From NCBI RefSeq assembly GCF_000223215.1, contig NC_017243.1:2542001-2606000 (forward strand): a stretch of 64,000 bases of DNA, in the 5' to 3' direction. Source of the DNA: Brachyspira intermedia PWS/A. GTDB taxonomy: Bacteria > Spirochaetota > Brachyspiria > Brachyspirales > Brachyspiraceae. This document shows positions 41,982 through 50,680 of this stretch, piece by piece (the stretch's first letter is position 1; each line of letters begins with the position of its first letter). The translations under genes were made by a program, and so were the position numbers. Below the pieces are notes generated by a model. The model was not told the origin of the DNA. It worked only from the letters and a program-made list of their open reading frames with translations, and did no database searches.

Positions 41982-44603
41982 ATGCATAAATACAAACCAC
42001 AAACAAGAGAAGAATTACAGAAATTAGTACAAGATGAAAATATTTACTTAGGTGATATTGATACAAGTTTAATAACAGACATGAGCGGACTGTTCTCATT
42101 TGAAAGAAGAAAAGATTTTTCAGGTATAGGAAATTGGAATGTTAATAACGTTACCAGTATGAGAGGAATGTTTTATAATTGTTATAGTTTTAATGAAGAT
42201 ATAGGAAAATGGAATGTTTCTAATGTTAATAATATGGGAGATTTATTTTATAACTGCATAAATTTTAATCAAAATATTTCTGAGTGGAATGTATCAAATG
42301 TTATCAATATGCGGGGCATGTTTAATGGTTGTAAAAATTTTAATCAGCCTTTGAGTAAATGGAAAACTTCTAATTTAGAAAATACTGAATATATGTTTAG
42401 AAACTGTACTAATTTTAATCAGAGTGTAAATCATTTTAATATGTCAAAAGTAAAAAATGCAATTTATATGTTTGAGGGATGTAAGGAATTTAATCAGCCT
42501 TTAGATAAGTGGGATACTTCCAATATTGAATATATGAATGGAATATTTAAGGGCTGTACTAATTTTAATCAGAATATAAATAATTGGAATACATCTAGTT
42601 TATCAATAGTAATTGAAATGTTTAATGGCTGTGAAAATTTTAATCAGCCTTTGAATAAATGGAACATATCAAAGGTAAGACATTTAACGGCTATGTTTAA
42701 AGATTGTCATCATTTCAATCAGCCTTTAAATGATTGGGATATATCAAAGGTTGAAAATATTAGCAACATGTTTGAAGGATGTAAAAGTTTTAATCAGGAT
42801 TTAGATAAATGGGATACTTCAAATGTAAAAAGTATGAATTCTATGTTTTGGAAAGCTAAAAGTTTTAACAAGCCTTTGGATAAATGGAATGTAAGCAATG
42901 TCAATACTATGGTTGCTATGTTTTATAATAGCGGTTTTAAAGAATATGATTCTCTTAATACTTGGGAGCTTAATGACAAAGTTATAATCGATAATATTTT
43001 TGATGATAGTGCAGTTAGTAGTTTAAGTTTAAAATGGATTCTATATTTATATACTTTTTCTAATATTAATGTTTTAAGTGTTTTAGAAAAAAATATAAAA
43101 GAAATTTATAAAATAGCACATACAAGCAATAATAAAAAAATTAAAGCTGTTAAAACAAGATTAGAAAATCTTTATTATAATGATTTAAAAGAATTTCTTG
43201 ATTATGAATTATTTTGTAATATTGAAAAGTATGAAGAAAGTATTAATAAAAAATTAAATAAAAAAGATGAGGCAAAAGTTTCTTATATAGAAAATTGTAA
43301 TGTATTAGTAAAAGATAAATCTAGAGAAGTTGATACTAAAGTGATAAAATATATATACTTAAAATATTTAGAATTAAAAAGAGATATTTATCATTTGATT
43401 GAAATAGATTCTATTATTAATTTACTTGATAGAGAAAGTTTTTTGACTTTTGCTAAAAATATTTATAAAGAAACATACAAGGAAACCACAGCAATTATTT
43501 ATACTTTATATGGAGATGATGAGGCTTTAAGAGAAATATACAAGAAAGAAAAAGATTCTAAATTCTTTTTAATGATTTTGTCTTCAATAAAAATTACAGA
43601 AATTACTGATTATGCTATAAAACTATTGTATGATATTTATTCAAAAGCTAAAAAACATGAAATACGAATTTCAGCATTACATTTATTAAAAGAAATATCA
43701 AAAGAAAAACATTTATCGCTTGAAGATTTGGAATTAAAATTTACTTCAAATTTCGGATTTGATTTAAAAGGCGAAAAAATTATCAATGATGATTATAAAT
43801 TGATTTTAAATAGTGATTATTCTGTGAATGTATTTGATATAAAAAATAATAAACTTTTAAAAGCTGTACCCAAAGATTTTACAGAAGCTATAAAAGAAGA
43901 AATTAAATACATAAAAAAAGAAATTCCTGATATTATAAAGAAACTTTCTTTAAAATTGTATAAATCATTAATGTATGAAAAGAAATATAATTATAAACTT
44001 TTCAAAGAAATATTTATTGATAATCCTTTAATGAATAAATTTTCTTCTTCGCTTATTTGGAATTTATATGATAAAGAGAACAATTTTATAACTACATTTA
44101 GGTACAACAATGACGGAAGCTATTCAAATTGTGATGATGAAGAAATTAAAATTAATGATGACAGCTTTATAGGTTTAGCAAGCCCTATAGAAATGAATGA
44201 AGAAACTATTACAAAATGGAAAAAACAATTAGAAGATTATGAATTATTTCAGCCAATAAATCAATTAAGCATAATAAAATTAGATAAAAATAATTTGGAA
44301 AATGAAATAAACAAATTACAAAACATTGAAATAGCTTATGGTACTTTTAAGGCTTTCGGTGATAGGTATTCAATGATTCCTAGTTATATGGACTATGGCA
44401 CAGTTAAAGAATATAATCTAAAAATAAATAATGGAGACAATTTTGATATAATCATAGATTCTGAAGATAATATTGATTATAAAGATAAAGTAAAAATAAA
44501 TATTAAATTCTATAATGAGAATAATGAAAAAGTGTCAGAAAGATTTATTTATACTTTATTAATTCTTATTATATGGGATTTCAGATTAACAGATTTATTT
44601 TGA
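41982..44603 (+). CDS. DUF285 repeat protein fused to a DUF4132-like domain
   Basis: An 873-residue protein. Residues 1-35 are the cap HKYKPQTREELQKLVQDEN, nearly the same as in the protein at 39 kb. BspA-type repeats (FNQPLNKWNISKVRHLTAMF) follow to about residue 330. The C-terminal half is unlike BspA: HEAT-like helices and then NPLMNKFSSSLIWNLYD, TFRYNNDGSYSN, LASPIEMNEETITKWKKQLE and DYELFQPINQLS. These are the conserved blocks of DUF4132 (MolR/YehI-like) proteins; the family call is from memory. No signal peptide. I chose the ATG at 41982 with AGGAG upstream; upstream in-frame starts lie in the promoter. The function is unknown. Confidence 0.82.
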   Translation: MHKYKPQTREELQKLVQDENIYLGDIDTSLITDMSGLFSFERRKDFSGIGNWNVNNVTSMRGMFYNCYSFNEDIGKWNVSNVNNMGDLFYNCINFNQNISEWNVSNVINMRGMFNGCKNFNQPLSKWKTSNLENTEYMFRNCTNFNQSVNHFNMSKVKNAIYMFEGCKEFNQPLDKWDTSNIEYMNGIFKGCTNFNQNINNWNTSSLSIVIEMFNGCENFNQPLNKWNISKVRHLTAMFKDCHHFNQPLNDWDISKVENISNMFEGCKSFNQDLDKWDTSNVKSMNSMFWKAKSFNKPLDKWNVSNVNTMVAMFYNSGFKEYDSLNTWELNDKVIIDNIFDDSAVSSLSLKWILYLYTFSNINVLSVLEKNIKEIYKIAHTSNNKKIKAVKTRLENLYYNDLKEFLDYELFCNIEKYEESINKKLNKKDEAKVSYIENCNVLVKDKSREVDTKVIKYIYLKYLELKRDIYHLIEIDSIINLLDRESFLTFAKNIYKETYKETTAIIYTLYGDDEALREIYKKEKDSKFFLMILSSIKITEITDYAIKLLYDIYSKAKKHEIRISALHLLKEISKEKHLSLEDLELKFTSNFGFDLKGEKIINDDYKLILNSDYSVNVFDIKNNKLLKAVPKDFTEAIKEEIKYIKKEIPDIIKKLSLKLYKSLMYEKKYNYKLFKEIFIDNPLMNKFSSSLIWNLYDKENNFITTFRYNNDGSYSNCDDEEIKINDDSFIGLASPIEMNEETITKWKKQLEDYELFQPINQLSIIKLDKNNLENEINKLQNIEIAYGTFKAFGDRYSMIPSYMDYGTVKEYNLKINNGDNFDIIIDSEDNIDYKDKVKINIKFYNENNEKVSERFIYTLLILIIWDFRLTDLF

Positions 44604-44617
44604 TTATATAAAATTAT

Positions 44618-44998
44618 AATATAGCTAAACAACTATATTTTGTCAAGCGCGAGCTGCGGCACCTTCCCGCACGGCACTGTTTTATCTTATCAAACGCCAA
44701 CTATACGCGACCGAAGGAAGTACTGCGACTGAAAGGAGTACCTGACGAAGTCCACTGTAAGTGTAGGTATGGTATTGCCACAAAGTAGCTTATATCCTCT
44801 ATAAACTCGGATACGCTTCGCGAAGGGCTATATTTTAGCTTAAATTTAATATTTTATCTTACATGTAAGACGAAATTAGTATTATTTAGTACTAATTTTA
44901 TACTTGCACTTTTTGGTTCTTTGACGAAGTCCGCAGAGCGTATACGGTGGGAAAAAGAACAACAAAAAATTGACAAAGTTAAAAATTTTTAGTATATA
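44618..44998. repeat. Intergenic repeat element 6
   Basis: A unit of about 381 bp filling the gap to the ankyrin gene. The left end on the minus strand is TTGACA-N17-TATATT (44646-44618); the right end on the plus strand is TTGACA-N17-TATATA (44970-44998). The interior is GC-rich (GCGCGAGCTGCGGCACC; GACGAAGTCC; CGCTTCGCGAAGGGC), with GGTTCTTTGACGAAGTCCGC near the right end, also found in element 7. No gene is supported. Confidence 0.75.
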
Positions 44999-45005
44999 CA
45001 AATAA

Positions 45006-46007
45006 TTATCTTTTTAAATATTCATCAAAAAGTTTTATTATATCATCTCTTTTCTTTCTTGCCGCCAATCTGTATGCGGTATTTCCATAACTGTTCCTGT
45101 CAGTAGGACTTGCCCCTGCTTTCAAAAGTTCTTCTATTACATTTATAGGAGTACCAATAGTTCTGTATACTTTTTTATTTAAATTACTATCCTGAATAGG
45201 CGCTTCATATTCATACATTACCGCTCTTATTAAAACAGTATTTCCATTTCTGTCGCGAGCATTAACATCAGCACCAAGCTCTATAACTTTTTTTATCAAT
45301 TCAAAATCTAATTGCCTTTTTTCTATCAAATACATAAGAAGTGTCTTTCCGTCATTTGTACTCATAGAATTTATATCAGCACCTAAATTGATATATTCGT
45401 TTAATATTGCAGTAGAATAAGTACTGTCAAAATTTGTTGATATAGTTTCAGCATTATATATTATAGCTTCATTTAAATTAGTTGCTCCTGCATTTACTAA
45501 TTCTTTTATTATATCAATATTAGTAGAAGCTGTTAATGGTGATTTTCTTTCAGCACCTTTATAATTTCTATATACTTCTATATATGCCCTAGTATTAACA
45601 TTGGCACCCTTACCTATTAAATATTTTACAACCTCTAAATGATTACCCTCGCATGCAGATACCAATGCAGGATTAAGATCCTTAGCACCTAAATCAATAA
45701 GTTTTTCTACTATATCTAATTGTCCGCCTATGGCAGCATAAGACAATGCAATATTATAATTACTAGCACCGGACTTCATTATATCTTCTGCTATATTCCA
45801 ATACCCTTCAGCACATGCCACATAAAAAGCAAAATCAAAATCTTTAGCACCGAAATCTAATAATTCCTGAACTATTTCTTCATTGCCAAGCTGAGCCGCA
45901 TACATTAAAGGACTCATACCATAATTGATATTGTATAAATCTAAGTTAATGCCATCTCTCAATAATATTTTTACTTTATCTATATCATTATTTTTTATAG
46001 ATTCCAT
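45006..46007 (-). CDS. Ankyrin repeat protein, exported form blocked by a frame slip at codon 3
   Basis: The open frame from ATG 46007 gives 333 residues of eight or nine ankyrin repeats (SPLMYAAQLGNEEIVQELLD; KTLLMYLIEKRQLDFELI; NTVLIRAVMYEYE). No SD lies before that ATG. Upstream in the same frame is a complete signal peptide, IIALLFIIFNTSLVFAQND. Its start codon (ATG 46078) is followed by six A and then reads ATG AAA AAA TAA. With seven A it would read MKKIIALLFIIFNTSLVFA and run into the ankyrin frame. The native protein is therefore probably a periplasmic ankyrin protein of about 356 residues. As the sequence stands, only an unexported fragment could be made. Its role is unknown. Confidence 0.75.
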   Translation of the reverse strand: MESIKNNDIDKVKILLRDGINLDLYNINYGMSPLMYAAQLGNEEIVQELLDFGAKDFDFAFYVACAEGYWNIAEDIMKSGASNYNIALSYAAIGGQLDIVEKLIDLGAKDLNPALVSACEGNHLEVVKYLIGKGANVNTRAYIEVYRNYKGAERKSPLTASTNIDIIKELVNAGATNLNEAIIYNAETISTNFDSTYSTAILNEYINLGADINSMSTNDGKTLLMYLIEKRQLDFELIKKVIELGADVNARDRNGNTVLIRAVMYEYEAPIQDSNLNKKVYRTIGTPINVIEELLKAGASPTDRNSYGNTAYRLAARKKRDDIIKLFDEYLKR

Positions 46008-46286
46008 TAACTCATCATTTTGAGCAAATACTAAAGAAGTATTAAATATTATAAATAATAATGCAATTATTTTTTCATTATAAAATCCAAGTTATAAAAT
46101 ACCGCTTCTATTATCGGAAATAATGAAACTATACTTATAAAATAAAAAATTTACTAAAATTATAATAAAAATTCTATAATTAGTAAACATAACAGCAATT
46201 ATGAATATAATATGTATTGATATTTATTTTTATAGGTTTATAATTCAAATATAGGGGTAGAATTAAATATTTAAGAGGTGTAATTT

Positions 46287-46718
46287 ATGGAAATAAGTAT
46301 TCGTAATAATGCTCCTTATATAAGAAACACTAATAATATAAGAAATAATAACAATAATATCAATAATATTGTTCAGGAAGCAAGCCAAAAAACTCCTATA
46401 AGCGAAGTGGGAGTATGTAAAACTTGTGCATCAAGAACATATCAAGACGGTTCTAATGATATAGGTGTATCTTTTAAAACTCCTACTAAAATAGATCCTT
46501 CAAGTGCTCCTTCTATGGTAGCATCACATGAACAGGAACATGTTGCCAATAATCAGAGATCAGCAGAAAAAAGCGGCGGAGAAGTAATTTTCCAAAATGT
46601 AACATTAACTACTAATATATGCCCTGAATGTAAAAGGGTTTATGTTTCAGGCGGTGTTACAAAAGCAGCAATAGCTAGCCCTTCAAGCAAAGGCAATAAT
46701 GTAGATACATACGCATAA
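46287..46718 (+). CDS. SprA-related putative zinc metalloprotease-like protein
   Basis: A 143-residue protein. An Asn-rich N-terminus (about 1-40) is followed by the conserved core CKTCASRTYQDGSNDIGVSF, KTPTKIDPSSAPSMVASHEQ, then EHV. This contains HEQEH, a HExxH zinc-protease motif at His81-His85. A second Cys pair (CPECKRVYVSGGVTK) completes a metal-binding layout. It matches the SprA-related family (recalled from the conserved 'YqDgSnD.gVSF.tP' block). The catalytic motif is intact, but proteolysis has not been shown for most members. The start has AAGAGGTG upstream. It stands alone between an ankyrin gene and repeat element 7. Confidence 0.83.
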   Translation: MEISIRNNAPYIRNTNNIRNNNNNINNIVQEASQKTPISEVGVCKTCASRTYQDGSNDIGVSFKTPTKIDPSSAPSMVASHEQEHVANNQRSAEKSGGEVIFQNVTLTTNICPECKRVYVSGGVTKAAIASPSSKGNNVDTYA

Positions 46719-46749
46719 AACTTTTTATAAGCTAAAAAATATATAATAG

Positions 46750-47018
46750 TATATACCAAAACAACTATATTTTGTCAATTTTGATATTTTTTCAGATGTA
46801 TTATCAACTTTTTTGCCGCACAAAAAAGTAGCTGCCACAGGCACGCTTCGCGAAAACGCAATTGCTAGAACTTTACATTAAAAATATATGTATTAAATAT
46901 ATTATATAACCTAGATTTAGAGTAAAAATGCAGTCTTTCACGAAGCGTATCTGAGTCTATCAAGGTATAAGGTTCTTTGACGAAGTCGCGGAAAAAAGAA
47001 CAACAAAAAAGTTGACAA
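46750..47018. repeat. Intergenic repeat element 7
   Basis: The left end on the minus strand is TTGACA-N17-TATATA (46778-46750). The right side ends in TTGACA (47013-47018), but its -10 is decayed (ACATAATCC). Modules inside: ATCAACTTTTTTGCCGC with CAAAAAAGTAG, CGCTTCGCGAAAACGCAATTG, TTAAATATATTATATAACC, AAAAATGCAGTCTTTC and GGTTCTTTGACGAAGTCGCG. With the AT-rich 47019-47258 stretch, in which I see nothing, it fills the gap before the GH2 gene. Confidence 0.72.
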
Positions 47019-47258
47019 ACTTCAAAAATACATAATCCTCAAAAAAAATTTACTATTTTAACCATACTATAACTATATAATTAAATTGCATATCACTTAT
47101 ATTTCATACGATTCTATTTTGATGTTTAACAACTTCATATAGTAATATTAGATCAAGTAATATAAAACAATAAATAATAAATTTTGTAAAAACTTTTATT
47201 GATTTTTATTTTTTAAATATAAAATTGCATATCAAAAAACATTGGAGTATATACCAAA

Positions 47259-49487
47259 ATGAGAGAAATAATCAATTTTAACACCAATTGGAAATTTACA
47301 AAAGAATGGAATGATAATATAAAAATTGAAAAATTAAATGGGGAAAATATCACATTGCCTCATACAGTTGCTGAAATACCTCTTCATTATTTCAATGAAT
47401 CAGATACTTGGCTTGTTTCAGGATATCAGAACATTTTTAAATATGAAAAATCAAAATTAAAAGATAAAAGAATATTAATTAATTTTGAAGGTGCTATGGC
47501 TGCTGCTGAAGTATTTATCAATGGAAAAAGTTTCGGAGAGCATAAAGGCGGATATTTACCTTTTGTATACGATATAACAGATGAATTAAAATACGGTGAA
47601 AATATTATAGCTGTAAAACTTGATAGTACAGAAAGAGAAGATATTCCTCCTTTTGGTAATGAAATAGATTATTTATGCTATGGCGGAATATACAGAGAAG
47701 TACAAATTATTATTGTTGATAATATATCAATAGAAAATGTTATGCTTACTGGTCTTGCCAATCAAAATATAACAGGAAAAATAAGAATAAGAAACAGCAA
47801 AAAAGAAAGCATTAAAGAAACAATAGCTATTAACTTGTATAACAGAGAATATCATATATGTGAAATAAAAAAAGAAGTAACTTTAAAAAAAGGTGAATTA
47901 TTTACTGATATAAAAATAGATGAGCATATAGATTCTGACAGAATAGAATTATGGGATATAGACAATCCAAGACTTTATAGATTAGAAGTATCCATTCCTA
48001 GCAATGAAGATAGTTTTTCTATAAAAATGGGATTCAGAGATGCAAAATTCACTGAAAACGGATTTTTCTTAAATGACAGAAGAGTAAAATTAAGAGGATT
48101 AAACAGACATCAAAGTTTCCCTTATGTTGGTTATGCTATGCCTGAAAGAATACAAAAGAAAGACGCTGATATATTAAAATTTGATTTAGGACTTAATATA
48201 GTACGTTCTTCACACTACCCTGCTTCAAGACATTTTTTAGATAGATGCGATGAAATAGGATTAATGGTATTTGAAGAAATTCCGGGCTGGCAGCATATAG
48301 GAGATAAACAATGGCAGAAAGTTGCTGTGGAAAATGTTAAAGATATGATAGAGAGAGATTTTTATCATACTTCTATTATAATATGGGGAGTAAGAATAAA
48401 TGAAAGTCAGGATAATCATAGCTTCTATAAAGAAACTAATAAAACAGCTCATGAACTTGATAAAACAAGACAAACAGGCGGAGTAAGATATTTAGTAGGA
48501 AGCGAACTTTTAGAAGATGTATATACAATGAATGATTTTAATTATGATGGTATTGCTGATCCTCTAAGAGCACAAAAATTCGTAACTAAATTGGATAAAA
48601 ATGTTCCTTATATGATAACAGAATATAACGGACATATGTTCCCTACAAAGATGCAGGACTGTGAAGAAAGATTAATAGAACATACTAAAAGACATTTTGA
48701 AATAATAAATGCTGTTGCTATAGATAATCATATTTCAGGTTCTACAGGCTGGTGTGCTTTCGATTATCATACACATTATAATTTCGGTTCAGGAGATAGA
48801 ATATGTTATCATGGTGTTTATGATATGTTTAGAAATCCTAAATTAGCAGCTTCAGTATACTCATCTCAAATGAATACAAAAAATGAAATAATATTAGAGC
48901 CTATAACCATATACGCTAGAGGCGAAAGAGCTATAGGAGGAATATCACCTCTAATGGTTGCCACTAATTGTGATTATGTAGAAATTTATTATAGAGATGA
49001 ATTAATGGTAAAAGAATATCCGGCTACAGGAAAATATCAGGGACTAAAACATGCACCAGTCATAATAAAAATTGATGTAAATGTTCCTGGTGTAAGTGAT
49101 ATGGGTTGGGGTGATATGAAATTAATAGGTTATATAGATGGTAAACCTGCTATAGAAAAAAAATATTTGAATAACCCTACTTTCAAAGGTTTGGAAGTAA
49201 AAGCAGATGATTATGAAATCAATGCTGTAAGCAGCGGCTCCACTTGGGACTCAACAAGAATAACAGTAAAAGCAGTAGATGCTATAGGAAACAGACTTCC
49301 ATATATAAATGAAGCTATTACTATAGAAGTAAAAGGATCAGGAGAATTAATAGGAAATGATAATCCTGTACTTGAAGGCGGTTATTATTCTTTCTGGGTT
49401 AAATCTAATAAAACAAAAGGAAGCATAAAAGTTACAGTTAAAAATAAAAGAGTAAAAGAAGAAACAATAGAAATAAAAACAATATAA
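47259..49487 (+). CDS. Glycoside hydrolase family 2 (beta-galactosidase/beta-glucuronidase-like)
   Basis: A 742-residue glycosidase. The sugar-binding N-terminal domain (about 1-150) contains NWKFTKEW, LPHT and INGKSFGEHKGGYLPFVYDI. An Ig-like domain (about 155-260) follows, then the TIM barrel: LRGLNRHQSFPYVGYAMPER and RSSHYPASRHFLDRCDEIGL. The acid/base Glu lies in IIIWGVRINES (about residue 382) and the nucleophile Glu in MITEYNGHM (about 454). C-terminal Ig-like domains end the protein. There is no signal peptide, so it is cytoplasmic and presumably acts on imported oligosaccharides. The aglycone and sugar are not determined. It is followed by an inverted repeat and a terminator. Confidence 0.9.
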   Translation: MREIINFNTNWKFTKEWNDNIKIEKLNGENITLPHTVAEIPLHYFNESDTWLVSGYQNIFKYEKSKLKDKRILINFEGAMAAAEVFINGKSFGEHKGGYLPFVYDITDELKYGENIIAVKLDSTEREDIPPFGNEIDYLCYGGIYREVQIIIVDNISIENVMLTGLANQNITGKIRIRNSKKESIKETIAINLYNREYHICEIKKEVTLKKGELFTDIKIDEHIDSDRIELWDIDNPRLYRLEVSIPSNEDSFSIKMGFRDAKFTENGFFLNDRRVKLRGLNRHQSFPYVGYAMPERIQKKDADILKFDLGLNIVRSSHYPASRHFLDRCDEIGLMVFEEIPGWQHIGDKQWQKVAVENVKDMIERDFYHTSIIIWGVRINESQDNHSFYKETNKTAHELDKTRQTGGVRYLVGSELLEDVYTMNDFNYDGIADPLRAQKFVTKLDKNVPYMITEYNGHMFPTKMQDCEERLIEHTKRHFEIINAVAIDNHISGSTGWCAFDYHTHYNFGSGDRICYHGVYDMFRNPKLAASVYSSQMNTKNEIILEPITIYARGERAIGGISPLMVATNCDYVEIYYRDELMVKEYPATGKYQGLKHAPVIIKIDVNVPGVSDMGWGDMKLIGYIDGKPAIEKKYLNNPTFKGLEVKADDYEINAVSSGSTWDSTRITVKAVDAIGNRLPYINEAITIEVKGSGELIGNDNPVLEGGYYSFWVKSNKTKGSIKVTVKNKRVKEETIEIKTI

Positions 49488-49507
49488 AATTGACAAACAC
49501 TATAGCT

Positions 49508-49605
49508 GAACAATTTTTATGATAATAATAAAATAAAAATTGTGAGCGTCTGCTAAGTTTACTTGGCAGACTCTATCAGCGAACAATTTTTATGATAATA
49601 ATAAA
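49508..49605. repeat. Direct repeats flanking a hairpin
   Basis: Two copies of GAACAATTTTTATGATAATA followed by ATAAA lie at 49508-49532 and 49581-49605. Between them is a near-perfect hairpin, GTCTGCTAAGT/ACTTGGCAGAC (49548-49571). The hairpin has no U tract. It lies between the GH2 stop and the terminator at 49610. Confidence 0.7.
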
Positions 49606-49609
49606 TATA

Positions 49610-49648
49610 AAAGAGTTTGAGATGAAAATTTCAAGCTCTTTTTTTATA
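49610..49648 (+). terminator. Terminator downstream of the GH2 gene
   Basis: The arms AAAGAGTTTGA and TTCAAGCTCTTT around GATGAAAAT, followed by TTTTTT. Confidence 0.8.
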
Positions 49649-49717
49649 TAAATCTATCTTGTTTTATTTTTAATTTACGTTTAATATTAATAGAAATATT
49701 AATAATGGGATAAAGTT

Positions 49718-50158
49718 ATGAAAAATGAAGATATAAAAAAATATATGGAAGTCATATATGATTTTTGGTATACTTCTAATAGATTTTATTATCTATGGGC
49801 TAAGCAGTATGGTATTACAGATTTGGCTTTATTCAGTTTATTTATAATCTATAATAGCGGAGAATGTGTACAGAATACTATCACAGAAAAACTATCTGTT
49901 CCAAAGCAAACTGTATGTTCTATACTTGATAATTTCGAGAAGAAAGGATATATCAAAAAGAAAATTAACCCAAAAGATAAAAGAAACAGATTAATAAGTT
50001 TAACAAAAAAAGGTCTTACATTTGCAGAACCTATATTAAAAGAATTAGAAAAATTAGATATGCAAATGCTTAAATGTCTTACAGAAAATGAAATCAAAAA
50101 TTATGTAGAACCTCAGAAAAAACTTATGACATTTATGGAAAATTATTTTAATAATTAA
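49718..50158 (+). CDS. MarR-family transcriptional regulator
   Basis: A 146-residue winged-helix repressor type. Helices around FYYLWAKQYGITDLALFSLF are followed by the recognition region ITEKLSVPKQTVCSILDNFE. The wing EKKGYIKKKINPKDKRNRLI contains the DxR-type motif, and a C-terminal dimerisation helix follows. MarR proteins bind palindromes as dimers and are released by small phenolic or oxidised ligands. The target may be itself or the genes that follow (YkgJ and the B12/radical-SAM-like protein), but no operator could be identified. It starts at the ATG with a weak SD (GGGATAAAG). Confidence 0.88.
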   Translation: MKNEDIKKYMEVIYDFWYTSNRFYYLWAKQYGITDLALFSLFIIYNSGECVQNTITEKLSVPKQTVCSILDNFEKKGYIKKKINPKDKRNRLISLTKKGLTFAEPILKELEKLDMQMLKCLTENEIKNYVEPQKKLMTFMENYFNN

Positions 50159-50219
50159 AATATTGAATTTAATTTAATTATTATTATAATTAAGTAATAT
50201 TAAAAAAGGCGGTTTTATT

Positions 50220-50660
50220 TTGAAAGTTATACCTTCCGATAGTTTATTAAAAAATAGAAAAGAAAAAGTAAGTGAAAAATTATGTGCCGACTGCAATTCA
50301 TTATGCTGTCATGATTTGGTTATGGAAATATCTCCGCCTAAAAATGAAAGCGAACTTAATACATTAAAATGGTATTTGCATTTCAGACATTCATTTATAT
50401 TTATATATGAAAATACTTGGTATCATATGATAAGAAGCGAATGCAGATATTTAGATAAAAAAACATATTTATGCAAAAATTATGAAAACAGAAATGAAAT
50501 CTGCTCAAAACATAGTCCTCCTAAATGTGAAAGATATGAAGAATGGTATGATGTAATATTTGATGATCAATATGAATTAGAGAAGTATGTATATGAAAAG
50601 AAAATAATTAAGAAAAAATCTTCGACTACAAAGAAAAAAGTAGCTAAAAAAACTAAATAA
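50220..50660 (+). CDS. YkgJ-like cysteine-cluster protein
   Basis: A 146-residue protein with eight Cys in a YkgJ-type arrangement: CADCNSLCC (about residues 22-30), then CRYLDKKTYLCKNYENRNEIC, and KHSPPKC. Such clusters bind zinc or an Fe-S centre; the reaction is unknown. The C-terminus is a Lys-rich tail (KKKSSTTKKKVAKKTK). It starts at TTG 50220 with AAAGGCGG upstream, the same SD form used before the phosphorylase gene at 59212. The next gene is 20 bp downstream, so it is probably co-transcribed with the radical-SAM-like protein. Confidence 0.8.
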   Translation: MKVIPSDSLLKNRKEKVSEKLCADCNSLCCHDLVMEISPPKNESELNTLKWYLHFRHSFIFIYENTWYHMIRSECRYLDKKTYLCKNYENRNEICSKHSPPKCERYEEWYDVIFDDQYELEKYVYEKKIIKKKSSTTKKKVAKKTK

Positions 50661-50680
50661 TATATTTTAATAATTAAAAG

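Noticed and set aside
47246-47259. AGTATATACCAAAA directly before the GH2 start, like the type A repeat end
   Set aside because: Only 14 bases match and the TTTGTCAA part is missing, so chance in AT-rich DNA is likely.
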